A stretch of 64,000 nt of DNA from Eunapius fragilis (GCA_963681505.1 OY811990.1:2377250-2441249); one strand, 5' to 3'. Positions 45,986 through 59,242 are shown, numbered from the stretch's first letter. Program-made: numbers and translations. Notes: generated by a model from the letters alone, not told the origin.

Positions 45986-46790
45986 CATGGTTTTCTGCAT
46001 TGCCAAGCTATACCCGTGGGGTCTGTCACATAAATTTCACAATCCATGGCAAGGACCTATAGGGTCCTGAAGATTATTTGGACAGACCGGCAGTGAATAC
46101 AATAGCCGATTACACAAATGGCCCAGGAAGAAGGTATACAATGTAGTCCATCTTATTCGCTTGCCTGTTGGTAAGATACACAACCTGCTAAGGTACATGT
46201 ATATATATTTTTGAAATCAGTGTATTGTGCCTAGTGCAGTGTAAACATTTACGCGCAAGCTACACATACATATATATAAATGCTACCAGGAATGTGAGGG
46301 AGTTAATTCCTTCTTACTATACGATCATGCAGTTATCCACGTCCGTAATTGGCACTTACAACTGATGCTCAACCATTCGGCTGCATAGGTCCATATATGG
46401 TGAAGAATTCAAGTTACGAGTTAGGCCCACGACACCATTTAAATTCCTAAGCTTGCATGCACACGTTTGAGTGATTACTTGGACTTGCCTGTATTTGAAC
46501 TGACATGGACGAGGACAAATGATTTGCAACACTGTCTCAACAACATTCGAAAATTTCTGAGTCCGGATTATGGAAATTTTTAATTATTATTTAAATTAGT
46601 AGTACGCCGAACATGACGAGTGTTATGGTCCTAAACCATGGTTTAGGTCCTAAACTATAACGAGTAATAAAAACATTCTCTATGAGAAAGTTGGTGGCAT
46701 ATAGAATTGGAATTAGGCAATATTGGTGTAAATAGGAAGGAAACAAGGGTCTAATAAGAAGGGGAAATGGGCAAAATACACGTCGGAGTT
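45986..46790. repeat. Mosaic of foldback pieces and half a MITE
   Basis: 45986-46270 matches 20600-20890 (CAAGGACCT, TACACAAATGGCCCAGG). 46280-46520 is the start of another forward module. 46664-46790 is the left half of the 23575 MITE, ending abruptly at GGGGAAATGGGC. Confidence 0.7.
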
Positions 46791-46870
46791 TGTGGGTGAG
46801 TGTTTGTAATTTTTTACATACCCCTCAAGTATGCATGCTTAACTTTAATGTTTAGTGCAAGGGAAAGAAT

Positions 46871-47784
46871 ATGTGGTGGAGTCATGTGAAGAAATTTTAT
46901 AATGAAGATTATAGTGCTGCTATGGGTTTAAGAATGGTGCCAAAACTGAAGTACGACCACCTACACATCAGTTCATTTTCTGCTATGCGGGTTGATCTTG
47001 CTGCACAGGTACAGGTTCTAGCTGCGTTAGCCTTTGCTAAAAGCATTTTTAATTGTAGGTGTTATGTGAGTCTGTTTCACATGCTCTGCATCTAACTGGT
47101 GGAGATGAGGCATCGAAAACTGCCCATTTTATTGGTTTGATGAATAGGTTTTTTGATTTTTTGATGCCCAACTTTAATAATGGTGCCAAAACGTTGAAAC
47201 CATTTCAGATGCCTTATACGTCACAAACTGACTATCGGTTAAAGGTAATATATACATTATCATGAAGTGAATTGTGTATACAATTTATTTCTAATGGCTA
47301 AAGGAAGAATTTTTGGGCTATCTGAAGGACTGGAAAGCGTCAGTGGAACAGCGGGTTGAGTTGACAAGAACAGAACAAAACTTAATGCTCCTAAGTGCCG
47401 AAACACAGCTTGGTTTAGAGATGACCTGTATGATTTTTAGATCTTTTGTAGAAACTGCTTATTTTTGGGGTTTAATTTTTTTACAGGTATGTCATATTTG
47501 GAGTTAGTGCCATATCAGTTTTCTATGCCAGATGTTCAGTCCTTTCTCAGCCAGCGTTTATGCCAAGACCCACTGGAACGTTTTTTGGTCTACAAAGGCT
47601 GAGAGATGGTGTCCACGAAAACCCTAATGCTGTGGAATTTGCAAAAAATACTCAAGCATTGAGAGTTGTCAAATCTGTGTGCAAGAGTTCATCATTGGAA
47701 AATTGCCGGCGTGGACCTGTTGAATTGGCAAATATGGACGAACTTTGTGAACCACTGGCAAAAAGGAGGCATATTTCAGGATAA
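46871..47784 (+). pseudogene. P-element/THAP9-like transposase fragment
   Basis: Exon 1 (to 47008) encodes WWSHVKKFY, VPKLKYDHLHISSFSAM and RVDLAAQ. A 50-bp intron (47009-47058) leads to exon 2, VLCESVSHALHLTGGDEA...FFDFLMPN. A second intron (47245-47303) leads to EEFLGYLKDWK. The end contains LCQDPLERFF, RDGVHENPNAVEFAKNTQA and LRVVKSVC, the signature of the C terminus of P-element/THAP9 transposases. One T is missing in a T-run near 47582 and at least one further break lies near 47420-47490. No N-terminal THAP domain is visible. P-type transposases cut and paste DNA using GTP. This copy is truncated and shifted, so probably inactive. Confidence 0.8.
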
Positions 47785-47914
47785 GCACTGTATGGGTATA
47801 TTAGTGTAGTGGAATAATTTTATTTTATCCATCCAACAGATCGTTCAACCTCTCAACCACCTACATCATCTGCCTTAGAGCGATCTGATGCAAAAAAAAT
47901 TCGATGCATTGCAG

Positions 47915-48133
47915 GCGTTCATGCAAATGGGTATACCTAGAGTTCTGACCTCTGAACAGGGCACAGTATTCCACAACCAGATTAATGAAGAACTAACGAC
48001 ATTGCTTAAAGTGGACCATCGTTTGAGCACAGCCTATCATCCACAGGTGCAAAAATATGGAGGAATTTGTATAGAACTGTGCTATTCAGGTATTAAACGT
48101 TACATCCCTATTATAGAACAATGGTTTGGATGA
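47915..48133 (+). pseudogene. Integrase core relic, exon 2 only (copy 2)
   Basis: AFMQMGIPRVLTSEQG and STAYHPQ, stop at 48133. It carries the same Asp-to-Glu change (SEQG) and the same truncation after YHPQ as copy 1. Exon 1 is absent because the duplication starts in the intron. Confidence 0.75.
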
Positions 48134-48399
48134 GCGGCTCAATCTAACTATTCATTTCATGCTTGTGAAATTCTGCAGTGATAGACACAGTACTGGGATA
48201 CACACTCGCATGCTTGTACCTTTGCATACAACACTTCAAGAACAGGAGTCAACCAAATATATCTTTTCAGATGTACATAGGGTTAGTGTGTATGGTTAAA
48301 ACTTGAAGCACTCACTTTTAGAGTTAAAATGTACATTCATGCACTGGATTATATATCAAATGTGCATTTATTGTATATGACAATGACATTGGGATTCAA

Positions 48400-49661
48400 A
48401 GTTGCACATTTGGCAGTGATTGTGCAGTGGCAAATGTTATATATGGGCTAACCAAGATGCGAATTAAACAGGGCACAGGAGACACAAGTGGCTTTAAGCA
48501 TTTTTTGCGTTGTGAAAATATTAAACCAGGACTGTTATTCGATATGTACGAAATCATTTTATTTTATTTGGCTGGAAGCTTGATGATCAAAGAGAGATTA
48601 TTTTATTATCTGCAAAATATGTGTTACTGCAAAACAAAAACAGAAGTCTAGCTTTTAATCAGAGATAATTATATTAACAGAATTAATATACTTCCGCTAA
48701 GAGTACTAGGATTGATTGCAAATATCATCACTGGGCCTTGGATGAGATCTTTTATAGTAATAGTGAACTTGATGTAAGGGTAACCTTGAAATAGTTCCCA
48801 TGATTAAGATGTGCACAAAAATATTGCGGGACCTGATACAGAAACCAACTTTCTTTGTAACTGAAACATCAAATGTCTTTGGAGAGAAGCTAAGTGAATG
48901 GATGGGACTCTACTGTGTTTGCAAGCACAAATTCAATTATCAAGTGATGAGGAATCCCAATTTCATAAAGTTATGAGCTTGGCTACAAGAAGCACTCTTG
49001 AAGTTCTTGAGCATCAGCTGGAGCCATACTTGCATGGTTCTCTCAATAAGAATTCAAGCCGCTCCATTGCATTATATGCTATCTGAACAGACCCTTGGTC
49101 CTGTCGATTACCATGTTCAGCATGCATCTAATGTTAATATAGTATAGGCTTCATTGATTGGAAGGCGAAAATCTTTGCTGCCATGTATATCTTGTTCTCT
49201 TTATTGCAAACAATAAAAGTTTTTATCAGCTTTGCCCTGAAGCCAGGATAGAGTTTGAAGAAAAGCCATTATAGACTTCAAGAAGAACAAAAGAAGCAAG
49301 ATAAAGTTTCAAGTGGCAAAACTGAAAAAGAGTAAAGTCTATACTTTCTAATGAATGCAAAATAGAAAAAACATTTCCTCAAATCTCAAAAGATACATTG
49401 CAATGTATAAAAATTGTTGTAGTAAACCCTTCATAGTTGTTAGGTAAATTAATAGAGCAGGAGTGGAACACGTCACCTGGAATGAACAAAAAATTTAATG
49501 GAAAAGTGCTGTCTGTAAAGAACAGTTTAAAACGAGGTACTAAATTAATTATTTCATATTGGACAGTGGAAGTAACTGAAGATAATGGAGAAGGTGAATC
49601 CATAACTTTGGTGCAGTTTGTTACAGATGTAATTCACAAAGATTTAGTTGTGCTTGTGTAA
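48400..49661 (+). pseudogene. Decaying TE-derived ORF fragments (copy 2)
   Basis: Counterparts of 15950-17203. The 74-codon frame at 48427-48651 is open here (FDMYEIILFY), where copy 1 has a stop. 48898-49086 encodes LCLQAQIQLSSDEESQFHK and LEHQLEPYLHGSL. 49437-49661 differs from its mate at five residues. Confidence 0.4.
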
Positions 49662-50479
49662 GTGTGTACTATTCATGTGCTTTTATTTTTAAATACATAT
49701 TACAGATATTATGTATTGTAAATGTACTCCAATGTCTTTCAGATCATTTATTACCTGGGGTAATTTGATCTTTAATTTATTTCAAACATTCAAGCGGACG
49801 TCAAAAACTTAGTTTTATACATACTACATCGATAAAGGCAAGTTGAAATTCCACTACATTTAACTTATAAGGAAATAGTATTTCTTCCCTAATGCACATT
49901 CTTTGTGTAGGCCTACAACATGCCGTTCTCCATATAAAATTTGGAATTGAAATGTTGAAAGACAAAAATCATATGACCGTTTGAATATAGTCATTACGGG
50001 GATCACAGTTTTTATAAATAATATCTCCGCATCAATCACCATACATTGTTTCATCGGTACTTAAAGGCCCGTTTCTCCGGTTAGGATTAAGCTAAAAAAA
50101 AGATAAAAACTGTCTTGAAAACCATTCAATATGGGCTTTAAACTGATGCATTTAGTAATGCGTGAAAGATTGTTTGAAACTTTTTGGTAAAGTACCTCAA
50201 CGTACTGCGGTGAATGGCATTTCCTTTCCGAGTGAGTTCTTTTATTATAGCCAGCGTTGAACCGTTTTTCTGACTGCGATGTAACTCTGCAAATAAAAAT
50301 TAGCGATACGATTAGATTACTTACATGCACCTTCCAGTTCAGTGATCCTTAGAATTGTCTCTATGGGAATGTACATTAGGACGTACATACGAACAGCCCC
50401 TAGACTGGTCCTTTCGGCAGACCGTAGATATTCGATTACCTTACTGGTTTATCAGTACACTAAGTTAAGAACTATAGTA

Positions 50480-51500
50480 CTACAAAGATTTTTTAAGACT
50501 CCTGCCTGTCCTTGGCTTCCCCCCCCCCCCACACACACACACACACACACATGTGGCACGCACTGTATAGTCCATGCACGTGCTGTTAAGTTCACACACA
50601 CACATGCCCACAATGTTCAGCACTGTATATATGCGTTTTCAGTCTACAACACACACTGTACAGTTCAGACACTCCTCACAATCCCACCCTCACCACGCGC
50701 ATTATGTAATCCACACACATACTACACTACAATCACACTGTTCAGTCCTCACACACAGTGTTCATTCATCATAAATACGACCATCAACACACTTTCACAA
50801 CATATATGCACCCATGCACATGCTACACGCACCGCACCACACAATTTTTAGTTCACACACACACACTCATCGCGCACACAAACACTGTTCAGTCTACACA
50901 CCACACATGACACTGCAGTTCACAGCCACACTTTTAGTCCACACATACTACACCACACACTTTTCCATTCACACACACACATGCACAAATTTTAGTCCAA
51001 GAAATACACTACACACACACAGTTCAGTTCACATACACATTGTTCAGGTGTGGTGTGTAGGTGTGTTCCTGGTTTGTAGGTGTGCCCTTCAAGGGGTGTA
51101 CAGCTGTGTCCTTGGTGTGTAGGTGTGTCCTGTGTGTAGGTGTGTTCCTGTGTTGGTGTGTAGGTGTGTTCTTGACCTAGATAATAACTCTTTTGACTGC
51201 AAGTGGATCTTTATATGTCCTCGTCCATGTCAGTTCAAATATAGGCAAGTAACAAACCCAAGTGATCACTCAAACGTGTGCATGCAAGCCCATCGATTTA
51301 GAGCCAAGAAATTAAATGGTGTGGTGGGCGTAACAGAGAGGTTACACTGAACTAGAAGTTATAAAGTTGTAACTTGAATTCTTTACCATATATTGACCTA
51401 TACAGCCGAATAGTTGAGCATCAGTTGTAAGTGCCAATCACGGAAATGGATGATTGCATGCACGTAGTAAGAAAGAATTAACTCCCCTCACATTCCTGGA
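50480..51500 (-). repeat. GT/CA-rich foldback module, reversed arm (copy 2)
   Basis: Duplicate of 17945-19000. The poly-C tract is shorter (10 C) and the (CA)n length differs. Confidence 0.8.
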
Positions 51501-52149
51501 AGCATTTATATATATGTATATGTAGCTTGCGGATAAATGCTGCAGCGCTTACACTTAACTAGGCCCAATACACTGATTGCAAAAAATATATAACAACAGC
51601 ACGCGAGCGCCGTAGTGACATACTTAGGTCCTAGATGGGATTAAATTGCTAAGGGTTACAATACAAATGAAACATATCAGATGTGATCACATCCATATAC
51701 TGGCATTGCTTGAGGTCCTAAACCATGCATGTATGGTACTTGGTAACAGGACCTAAACCTACTCGTGTTTGGCGTACTGCTAAAAATTCATAAGCAAGAC
51801 TTAGAAATTTTGTTGAGGCAGCAGTGTTAATTTAGTATTGGTTTGAAATATTAGTATGGTCATTTCAACCAGCCACAATGGTTTAACAAAAATTTGTTCA
51901 ACATACCAACCAAATTGGGACAGTATCCAGCAAAATCAGTGTTCCCTTCTGGGTTTTCAAGTTTTCAAATTTTTGGAATTTCAAAGCACTGTTTATTCAA
52001 GGCTGAGAAAGAAGGCCTTGAACTCACTGCATTTTTGTTTGAACCATCGGAACCTACACGGAATATGTTCGCCAAATCCACCTGGATATTTTTCATTTTT
52101 TCCTATGCACAGGTAGGTATTTAAATGGCTAAATTTTTTGTAGTGATGA

Positions 52150-53130
52150 CACTACACCTGAAAAATGTTGAAGCGAACTGACACAGTGTGTGTGTGTGTG
52201 TGTAGTGTGTTTCTTGGACTAAAAATTGTGCGTGTGTGTGTGTGAATGGAACAGTGTGTGGTGTAGTGTGTGTGTGAACTAAACAGTGTGTGTGCTGTGA
52301 ACTGCAGTGTCATGTGTGGTGTGTAGACTGAACAGTGTGTCTGTGTGTGAACTAAAAATTGTGTGAGTGTGAAGCATGTGCATGGGTGCATACAGTATGT
52401 GCAGTGAAAGTGTGTAGATGGTTGTATGTGATGAATGAACAGTGTGATTGTGGTGTAGTGTGTGTGGACTAATAATGCACGTGATGAGGGTGGGATAGTG
52501 TGAAGTGTGTGAACAGTGTGTATGGTGTAGACTGAATATGCATGTATACAGTATACTGAACAGTGTGGGCATGTGTGTGTGAACTTAACAGCGAGTGTGT
52601 GGACTGTGTGTGTGGTGTGTGGGGAAAAGCCATGGAAAAACAGGAGTCTTAAAAAGTACTAACCTTTGTTGTACTAGTTCTAAAGAACATTTGATGCGAC
52701 CACGCACTATCTGGCGAGTGGTATAATAGCCATGGAAAAGCAGACATAGAATATAATCTTTAAAATCTACAAATATTTATATAATTAATATTATTGTTAT
52801 AAAAATAACTTTCCATGCAGTACTCTCTCTTTATGGGCCCATGCAGACAAAATACTCCCTAGTTGTGATGAATTTAGCTAGGGCCTGGTGGGACATAAAT
52901 CGCTTAGTTTATTGCACAATAAAACATATTTCATGTCATGTTCATTAACATGTGAACTCCCCATATATGGGCATTGCTTGGCTTAGGTATTATATTTTAG
53001 GGCCTAAGCCATGGTTTAGGACCTAAACACTCTTCATGTTCGGCGTACTGCTAAAATTTCCATAATCCAGACTTAGAAATTTTCGGATGTTGTTGAGACA
53101 GTGTTGCAAATGACATGGATTTCTGCATTG
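52150..53130 (+). repeat. GT-rich foldback module, forward, 5' incomplete (copy 2)
   Basis: Duplicate of 19640-20600. Confidence 0.75.
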
Positions 53131-53374
53131 CCAGGGTCTGTTACGACAAACCATGGCAAGGACCTTACAGGGTCCTGAAGATTATTTGGACCAACCGGCA
53201 GTGAATAAAATAGCCGATTACACAAATGGCCCAGGAAGAAGGTATACATTGTAGTCCATCTTATTCGCTTGCCTGTTGGTAAGATACATAAGGTATATAT
53301 TTTTTGCAATCAGTGTATTGTGCCTAGTGCAGTGTAAGCATTTAACCGCAGGCTACATATACATATATATATAA

Positions 53375-53409
<35 letters not shown>

Positions 53410-53411
<2 letters not shown>

Positions 53412-53900
53412 CTGCTACCAGGAATGTGAGGGGAGTTAATTCCTTCTTACTATACGTGCATGCAGTTATCCATTTCCGTAATTGGCACTTACAACTGATG
53501 CTCAACCATTCAGCTGCATAGGTCCATGTATGGTGAAGAATTCAAGTTACTGAGTTACCGCTCTATTAGGCCCACGACACCATTTAAATTCCTTAACATT
53601 CCCACGTTTGAGTGATTACTTGGACTTGCCTGTATTTGAACTGACATGGATGAAGACATATAAAGATGCACTTGCAGTCATGAGTTATTATCAATGTCAA
53701 GAGCACACCTACACACCAACACAGGAACACACATACACACAGGACACATCTACACACCAGCTGCAGGGACACACCGACACACCAGGGACACACCGACACA
53801 CCAGGGACGCACCTGCACACCGGGGACACACTGCACACCAGGGACACACCTACACACCACACCTGAACAAATATGTATGTGAACTGAACAGTGCGTAAAA

Positions 53901-53960
<60 letters not shown>

Positions 53961-54071
53961 GAACAGTGTGTGGTGTAATGTGTGTGGACTAAAGAGTGTG
54001 GCTGTGAACTGCAGTGTCATGTGAGGTGTGTAGACTGAACAGTGTGTGTGTGTGTTCGCAATGAGAACTGA

Positions 54072-54109
<38 letters not shown>

Positions 54110-54305
54110 TGTGTGTGAACTAAAAATGGTACGGTGCGGTGTGTGTGGCATGTGCATGGGTGGCTGTGCATAAGTGCAGTGAAAGTGTATGGATGGTGTG
54201 TGTGTGTGATGAATGGTCAGTGTGAGGACTGCACGGTGTGATTGTGGTGTAATGACGTATGTGTGGGGACTAAATAGTAGGGTGGGATTGTATGATGAAC
54301 CGAAC
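53410..54305 (+). repeat. GT-rich foldback module, forward (copy 2)
   Basis: Duplicate of 20888-21790. GT tracts lie at about 53903-53956 and 54077-54117. A (TA)n tract precedes it at about 53355-53409. Confidence 0.8.
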
Positions 54306-54366
54306 AGCCACCTCTCACCCAGTGAGTCCAGAAAATTATTGGTAATGTTATTTATTTACTTTACAG

Positions 54367-54545
54367 ACTAATAGTCTACCTAGGCGGTTGCTGGTGGCTC
54401 CGCCGGCTATGTACATGTATATTGCACTGTCCGATTTGCTAAGCGAATTCAATACGAGACACGGACGTCCAGTCGCAAAGCTTGCTTCAAAGATGACGCA
54501 TTGCCGCAGGGTCTTAGAACTACCAACAGAACAACCATCGAAAAG
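54367..54545 (+). CDS. Conserved 179-bp exon of an unknown protein (copy 2)
   Basis: Same acceptor, frame and donor as 21852-22030. Its two base differences from that copy are both silent, while the flanking repeats have accumulated substitutions and indels. The function is not recognised. Confidence 0.5.
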
Positions 54546-54599
54546 GTAAGATCAATGGCATATATGAACCTCGCTTTTATCAATTCGTGGGTTCACGTT

Positions 54600-55035
54600 G
54601 TCGATTGGATTGGATGCACGTCACGTGAGAGCATACTTCTATAGTGGCACTCCATGATATGGTAAGAACTATCCCTTGATCTCTGGCATCCTATGCAACT
54701 ATTTTTTTAAGGCATGTTCGTGTAGCTTGGTCTGCGCCGCATCCCACTGTGTAATATGTTTTTAGCGTAATATGTTTTATAATTGGTGATGCGTGTGTTT
54801 GTATTTGTAGCTTATACCTGTAGTGATACCGAGAACTATCCCTTTATCTCTGCCATCCTATGTGACTATTAGTTTTAAAGAGCATGTTCGTGTAGCTTGG
54901 TCTGTGCTGCATCCCCCTGCGTAATTCGTTTCAAGCCCACGTGGACGTGGATTGCGCAAGGGATAGTTCCTACCACATCACGAAGTACCACTATTGAAGT
55001 ATGCTCTCACGAAGTGCATCAAATCCCTCTAATTA
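54600..55035. mobile_element. Inverted-repeat element (copy 2)
   Basis: Duplicate of 22085-22530. The first internal direct repeat has lost about 30 bp here (GTAATATGTTTTTAGCG replaces the longer form). Confidence 0.6.
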
Positions 55036-56299
55036 TTCTATGGTTGTTAAGGGAGGCTCATTATCTGGTGTATGTGTAAGGCTTCACATGCAGGCCTGTG
55101 CATGCTGGTAAAATTAATTACACTGCTATACCTGTGGCTAAATTATAACTAGGTAAAACAAATGTTTTTTAATGACTGCAATCAAGTCCTATTGATACTC
55201 CCTGTATGAACCCAGGAGTACAATGGTGGCTCTTGAAAAAGCTCCGCAAGCTGTACAGTAATAGTGTCCATTTGACTTCCACCAGTGGACACCCTACTAG
55301 CTTCATCAAGTTCCCTTCATGTTGGGACATCAACACCACTACAATGCCCCTTGCTCCTCCACATCAGGGTACCCCCATTTCCTTGGATGCTGCACTTCCA
55401 CATCGGGACACTGCCTCTCTAGGCCCCCCCCCCCCCCCCCCCCCCCCACCTCCACACAGTATACCCCTCCTGCTCCACCACTGCATGCAACCCCCACTTC
55501 CACCTACACAATTAAACACCATTTGGGGATCCTAATACACCATCATCATATCTGGGGAGGGTCTGCTGCAACTAAATTATCTTGCAGCCCAATTGGACAC
55601 CATGTTATTATCAGAAATTAAAAACAGATCTAGATGAAACAAGTAATAAAAACATTCTCTATGAGAAAGTTGGTGGCATATAGGATTGAAGTAAAAAGGA
55701 AGGAAACAAGGAGTAAATGCTGCCGCGCTTACACTTAACTAGACTCAATACACTGATTGCAAAAAATATATACCTTAGCAGGTTGTGTATCTTACCAACA
55801 GGCAAGCGAATAAGATGGACTACAATGTATACCTTCTTCCTGGGCCATTTGAGTAATCGGCGGTCGGTCCAGTTATCTTCAGGACCCTACAAGGTCCTTG
55901 CCATGGTTTGTGAAATTTATGTGACAGACCCCTGCATGGGTAAGGCAGGGCAATGCAGAAAACCATATCATTTGAAACACTGTCTCAACAACATCCGAAT
56001 ATTTCTGAGTCCGTATTATGAAAATTTTAGTAGTACGTCGAACATGAAGAGTGTTTAGGTCCTAAACCATGGTTTAGGTCCTAAACTATAACAAGTAATA
56101 AAAACATTCTCTATGAAAAAGTTGGTGGCATATAGGATTGGAATAAGGCAATATTGGTGTAAAAAGGAAGGAAACAAGGGTCTAATAAGAAGGGGAAATG
56201 TACAATAGGCCTATATTTCGCCCATCTGTAGGACATTATGATTGTGTGCGAAATATAGGACATTTTCCCTTCTTATTAGACCCACAAGCTGCATATGCA

Positions 56300-56782
56300 T
56301 ATACTTCCAGGAATGTGACGGGAGTTAATTCCTTCTTACTACGTGCATGCAGTTATCCACGTCCCTAATTGGCACTTACAACTGATGCTCAACCATTCGA
56401 CTACATAGGTCTATATATGGTAAAGAATTTAAGTTACAACTTTAAAACCCGCTCTGTTAGGCCCACGACACCATTGAAATTCCTTAACGCTATATCGATG
56501 GGCTTGCATGCACCCGTTTGTCCTGGGGTGTGGAATGTATGCATTTCACAGTTGAGTAATTACTTGGGTTTGTCACTTGTCTGTATTTGAACTGACATGG
56601 TCGAGGTCATCTAAAGATGCACTTGCAGTCAATGAGTTATTATTGTCAACGTCAAGAACACACCTACACACCATGCAACACAGGGACACACCAACAGGAC
56701 ACACCTACACAGCAGGGACACACCTACATACCACAACTGAACAATGTGTGTATGTGAACTGAAAAGTGTGTAAAAATTGTGT

Positions 56783-56833
<51 letters not shown>

Positions 56834-57625
56834 GAACAGTGTGTGGTGTAGTGTGTGGAAAAATCAGTGTGTGCTGTAAACTGCAGTGTCATGTGTGGTG
56901 TGTAAACTGAACAGTGTGTGTGCGTGAACTAAAAATTGTATGGTGCTATGTCTGTAGCATGTGCATGGGTGCATGCATATGTGCAGTGAAAGTGCGTGGA
57001 TGGTGATGAGTGAACAGGGTGTGTGGTGAGGACTGAATTGTGGTGTCATGAAGTATGTGGGTGGACTAAATAGTGCGCGTAGTGAGGGTGGGATTGTATT
57101 AGAAGTGTGTGTCGTGTAGAATGAAAATACAGTACTGCAGTACTGAACAGTGTGGGCATGTGTGTGTGTGTTTGGTGTGTGAGGAAAAGCCACGGACAGG
57201 CAGGAGTCTTAAAAAGTACTAACCTTTGTTGTACTAATTCTAATGCGGCCACGTACTATCTGGCGAGCGGAATAATAGCCACGGACATAGATTAAAATCT
57301 ACTAACCTTTAATTGTTGTAGAAATAACTTTCGGACGTTCATATCGGTCCTCAATACTAGTACTCTCTTTATCTATAGGCCCATGCAGACCAAATACTCC
57401 TTAGTTGTGACGTATTTAGTAAGGGCCTGGTTCACGCGAGAAATAGACATAATTCGCTAAGGGTTACCGTACAATAAAACGTCACATGTGAACTCGCCCA
57501 TATATGGGCATTGCTTGGTTTAGGTATAGTTTAGGACCTATATACCATGATTTAGGACCTAAACACTCGGCGTAATACTAAAGTTTTCATAATCCGGACT
57601 CAGAAAATTCCGGAAGTTGAGACAG
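56300..57625 (+). repeat. GT-rich foldback module, forward, most complete (copy 2)
   Basis: Duplicate of 23790-25105, nearly identical. The GT tract at 56780-56829 differs in length. Confidence 0.8.
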
Positions 57626-58047
57626 CGATCATAGCTAACGCTGGTAAAGTCTACTCGTTACACACTAACATTTAAACATAACACCACATAATATCAACCG
57701 GGCATTTAAAAATATAGGTTGAAGTATTTGGACGAGTCACGGTCTGCATACAGATTGTCGTCAGGGGAAAGGAATAGGTTTCACACTGTTATATATGTCA
57801 GTGATAAATGACAGCGCTAGCCTGCATACAGTGAGGTACATGCCTAAGGTTTCGTATTTCCAGGACATAGTAAATTAACGGGCATTGGGACTTGTGTTCC
57901 ACAGCATCCCACTATTAAAATCCGCGGTTTTGAATATCTGTGCGGTGGAAAGTGGCAAAAGTATTTATAACCCCTCCGTTTATTTAAAAAGCAACTCGTT
58001 AGCGTCGTATTTCATACCCTTGCGACAGCCGGCTGAAAATATAAAGA

Positions 58048-58314
58048 ATGCTGAAGGAACTGTTTCTTCTTGTGACCTTGCTGGCGCTTCTATCTGAGGC
58101 CCGTCCCAAGCACTATGAGGTTTGCGACTGTAAGCATACGTCATTTAGGTATTCAGCAGATCCATTTAAGATGAGCGAAGAGGTCGATATTAAAGGGCCC
58201 CTGATGGTTGATAACAGCGAATTATTCGATAATCATGGCGACATTCAAGAGAGTAAGATCGGTGCTGTAAAGGCGTGTATTAATTTATGGTTGTACCCGT
58301 ATCTTAAGAAATGA
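58048..58314 (+). CDS. Putative small secreted protein (copy 2)
   Basis: Duplicate of 25521-25787 with the same signal peptide and Cys positions. Both of its differences change an amino acid (Gly to Glu, Arg to His). The upstream TATTTATAACC is kept. Confidence 0.4.
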   Translation: MLKELFLLVTLLALLSEARPKHYEVCDCKHTSFRYSADPFKMSEEVDIKGPLMVDNSELFDNHGDIQESKIGAVKACINLWLYPYLKK

Positions 58315-58489
58315 TAATCAGCTATTTGAGGGCAAAGAATTCTAAAAGTGTGAAGTTCCAGGTCAGAATGAATAATCCATTTATAGCATCGCATAACAAG
58401 CATTCTGATATATATTTCTTATCACCATGATATTGTTAGATTAAGAAGGTAAGTCTCTGCAATTACACTGCACCTTACTGTGCTTTTGG

Positions 58490-58965
58490 CTTATTCCTTG
58501 CGAAATCCGAACAATGCAGTGTGTAAGTATCAATGATGCTGCATTTGAGATTGTGCATTTACCATACCAACTTAATCATGGCCAACTCATGACAACTGCA
58601 GACTGTAAGATTAAATCATGTTACATATTCCACTGCACCTTAACATATTGTATCTCTACTTATTTCTCGGCTCTCTATCAAAATCACAATGAACAAAGCA
58701 GTCTGTAAGTATCAATGCTGTTGCATTTCCCATCACATCAAAACATGCCTAATTTTTACACATCGTGCACCTTATGAACAATGCATTAGAATGTAAGCAT
58801 CAATTTCTCATTGCACTTTAACATGACTAACAATAATTTTTTGCCACCATGGATGTGCAATACTGAAGCTGGTAAGTTTCAAGGTATAATTCATGTATTA
58901 TATTGTCATAATGCAACACGTAAGTATCAAGGATGTTGCATTTATCATTACACCTTACCACAAGT
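58490..58965 (+). repeat. Degenerate satellite monomers (copy 2)
   Basis: Duplicate of 25930-26434. Confidence 0.8.
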
Positions 58966-59242
58966 AAAGAAAAACATTCTCTAACGAGAAAGTTGGTGGG
59001 ATATAGAAATTGGAGGCAATGGTGGTGTAAAAAGAAGGGAACATGGTTTTAAGAAAAGGGTAATGAGACAAAAATCCTATGTTTTGGTTCTGTTACATTT
59101 ACACGTGCTAAATATAGGATATTTGTCTCATAACCCTTTTCTCAAAATCATGTTCCCTTCCTTTTTACACCACCATTGCCTCCAATTCCTATATCCCACC
59201 AACTTTCTCATTAGAGAATGCTTATCTTTACTTGTTTCCTCT
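58966..59242. mobile_element. 276-bp MITE (copy 2)
   Basis: Duplicate of 26435-26710, with inverted arms of about 110 bp preserved. Confidence 0.85.
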
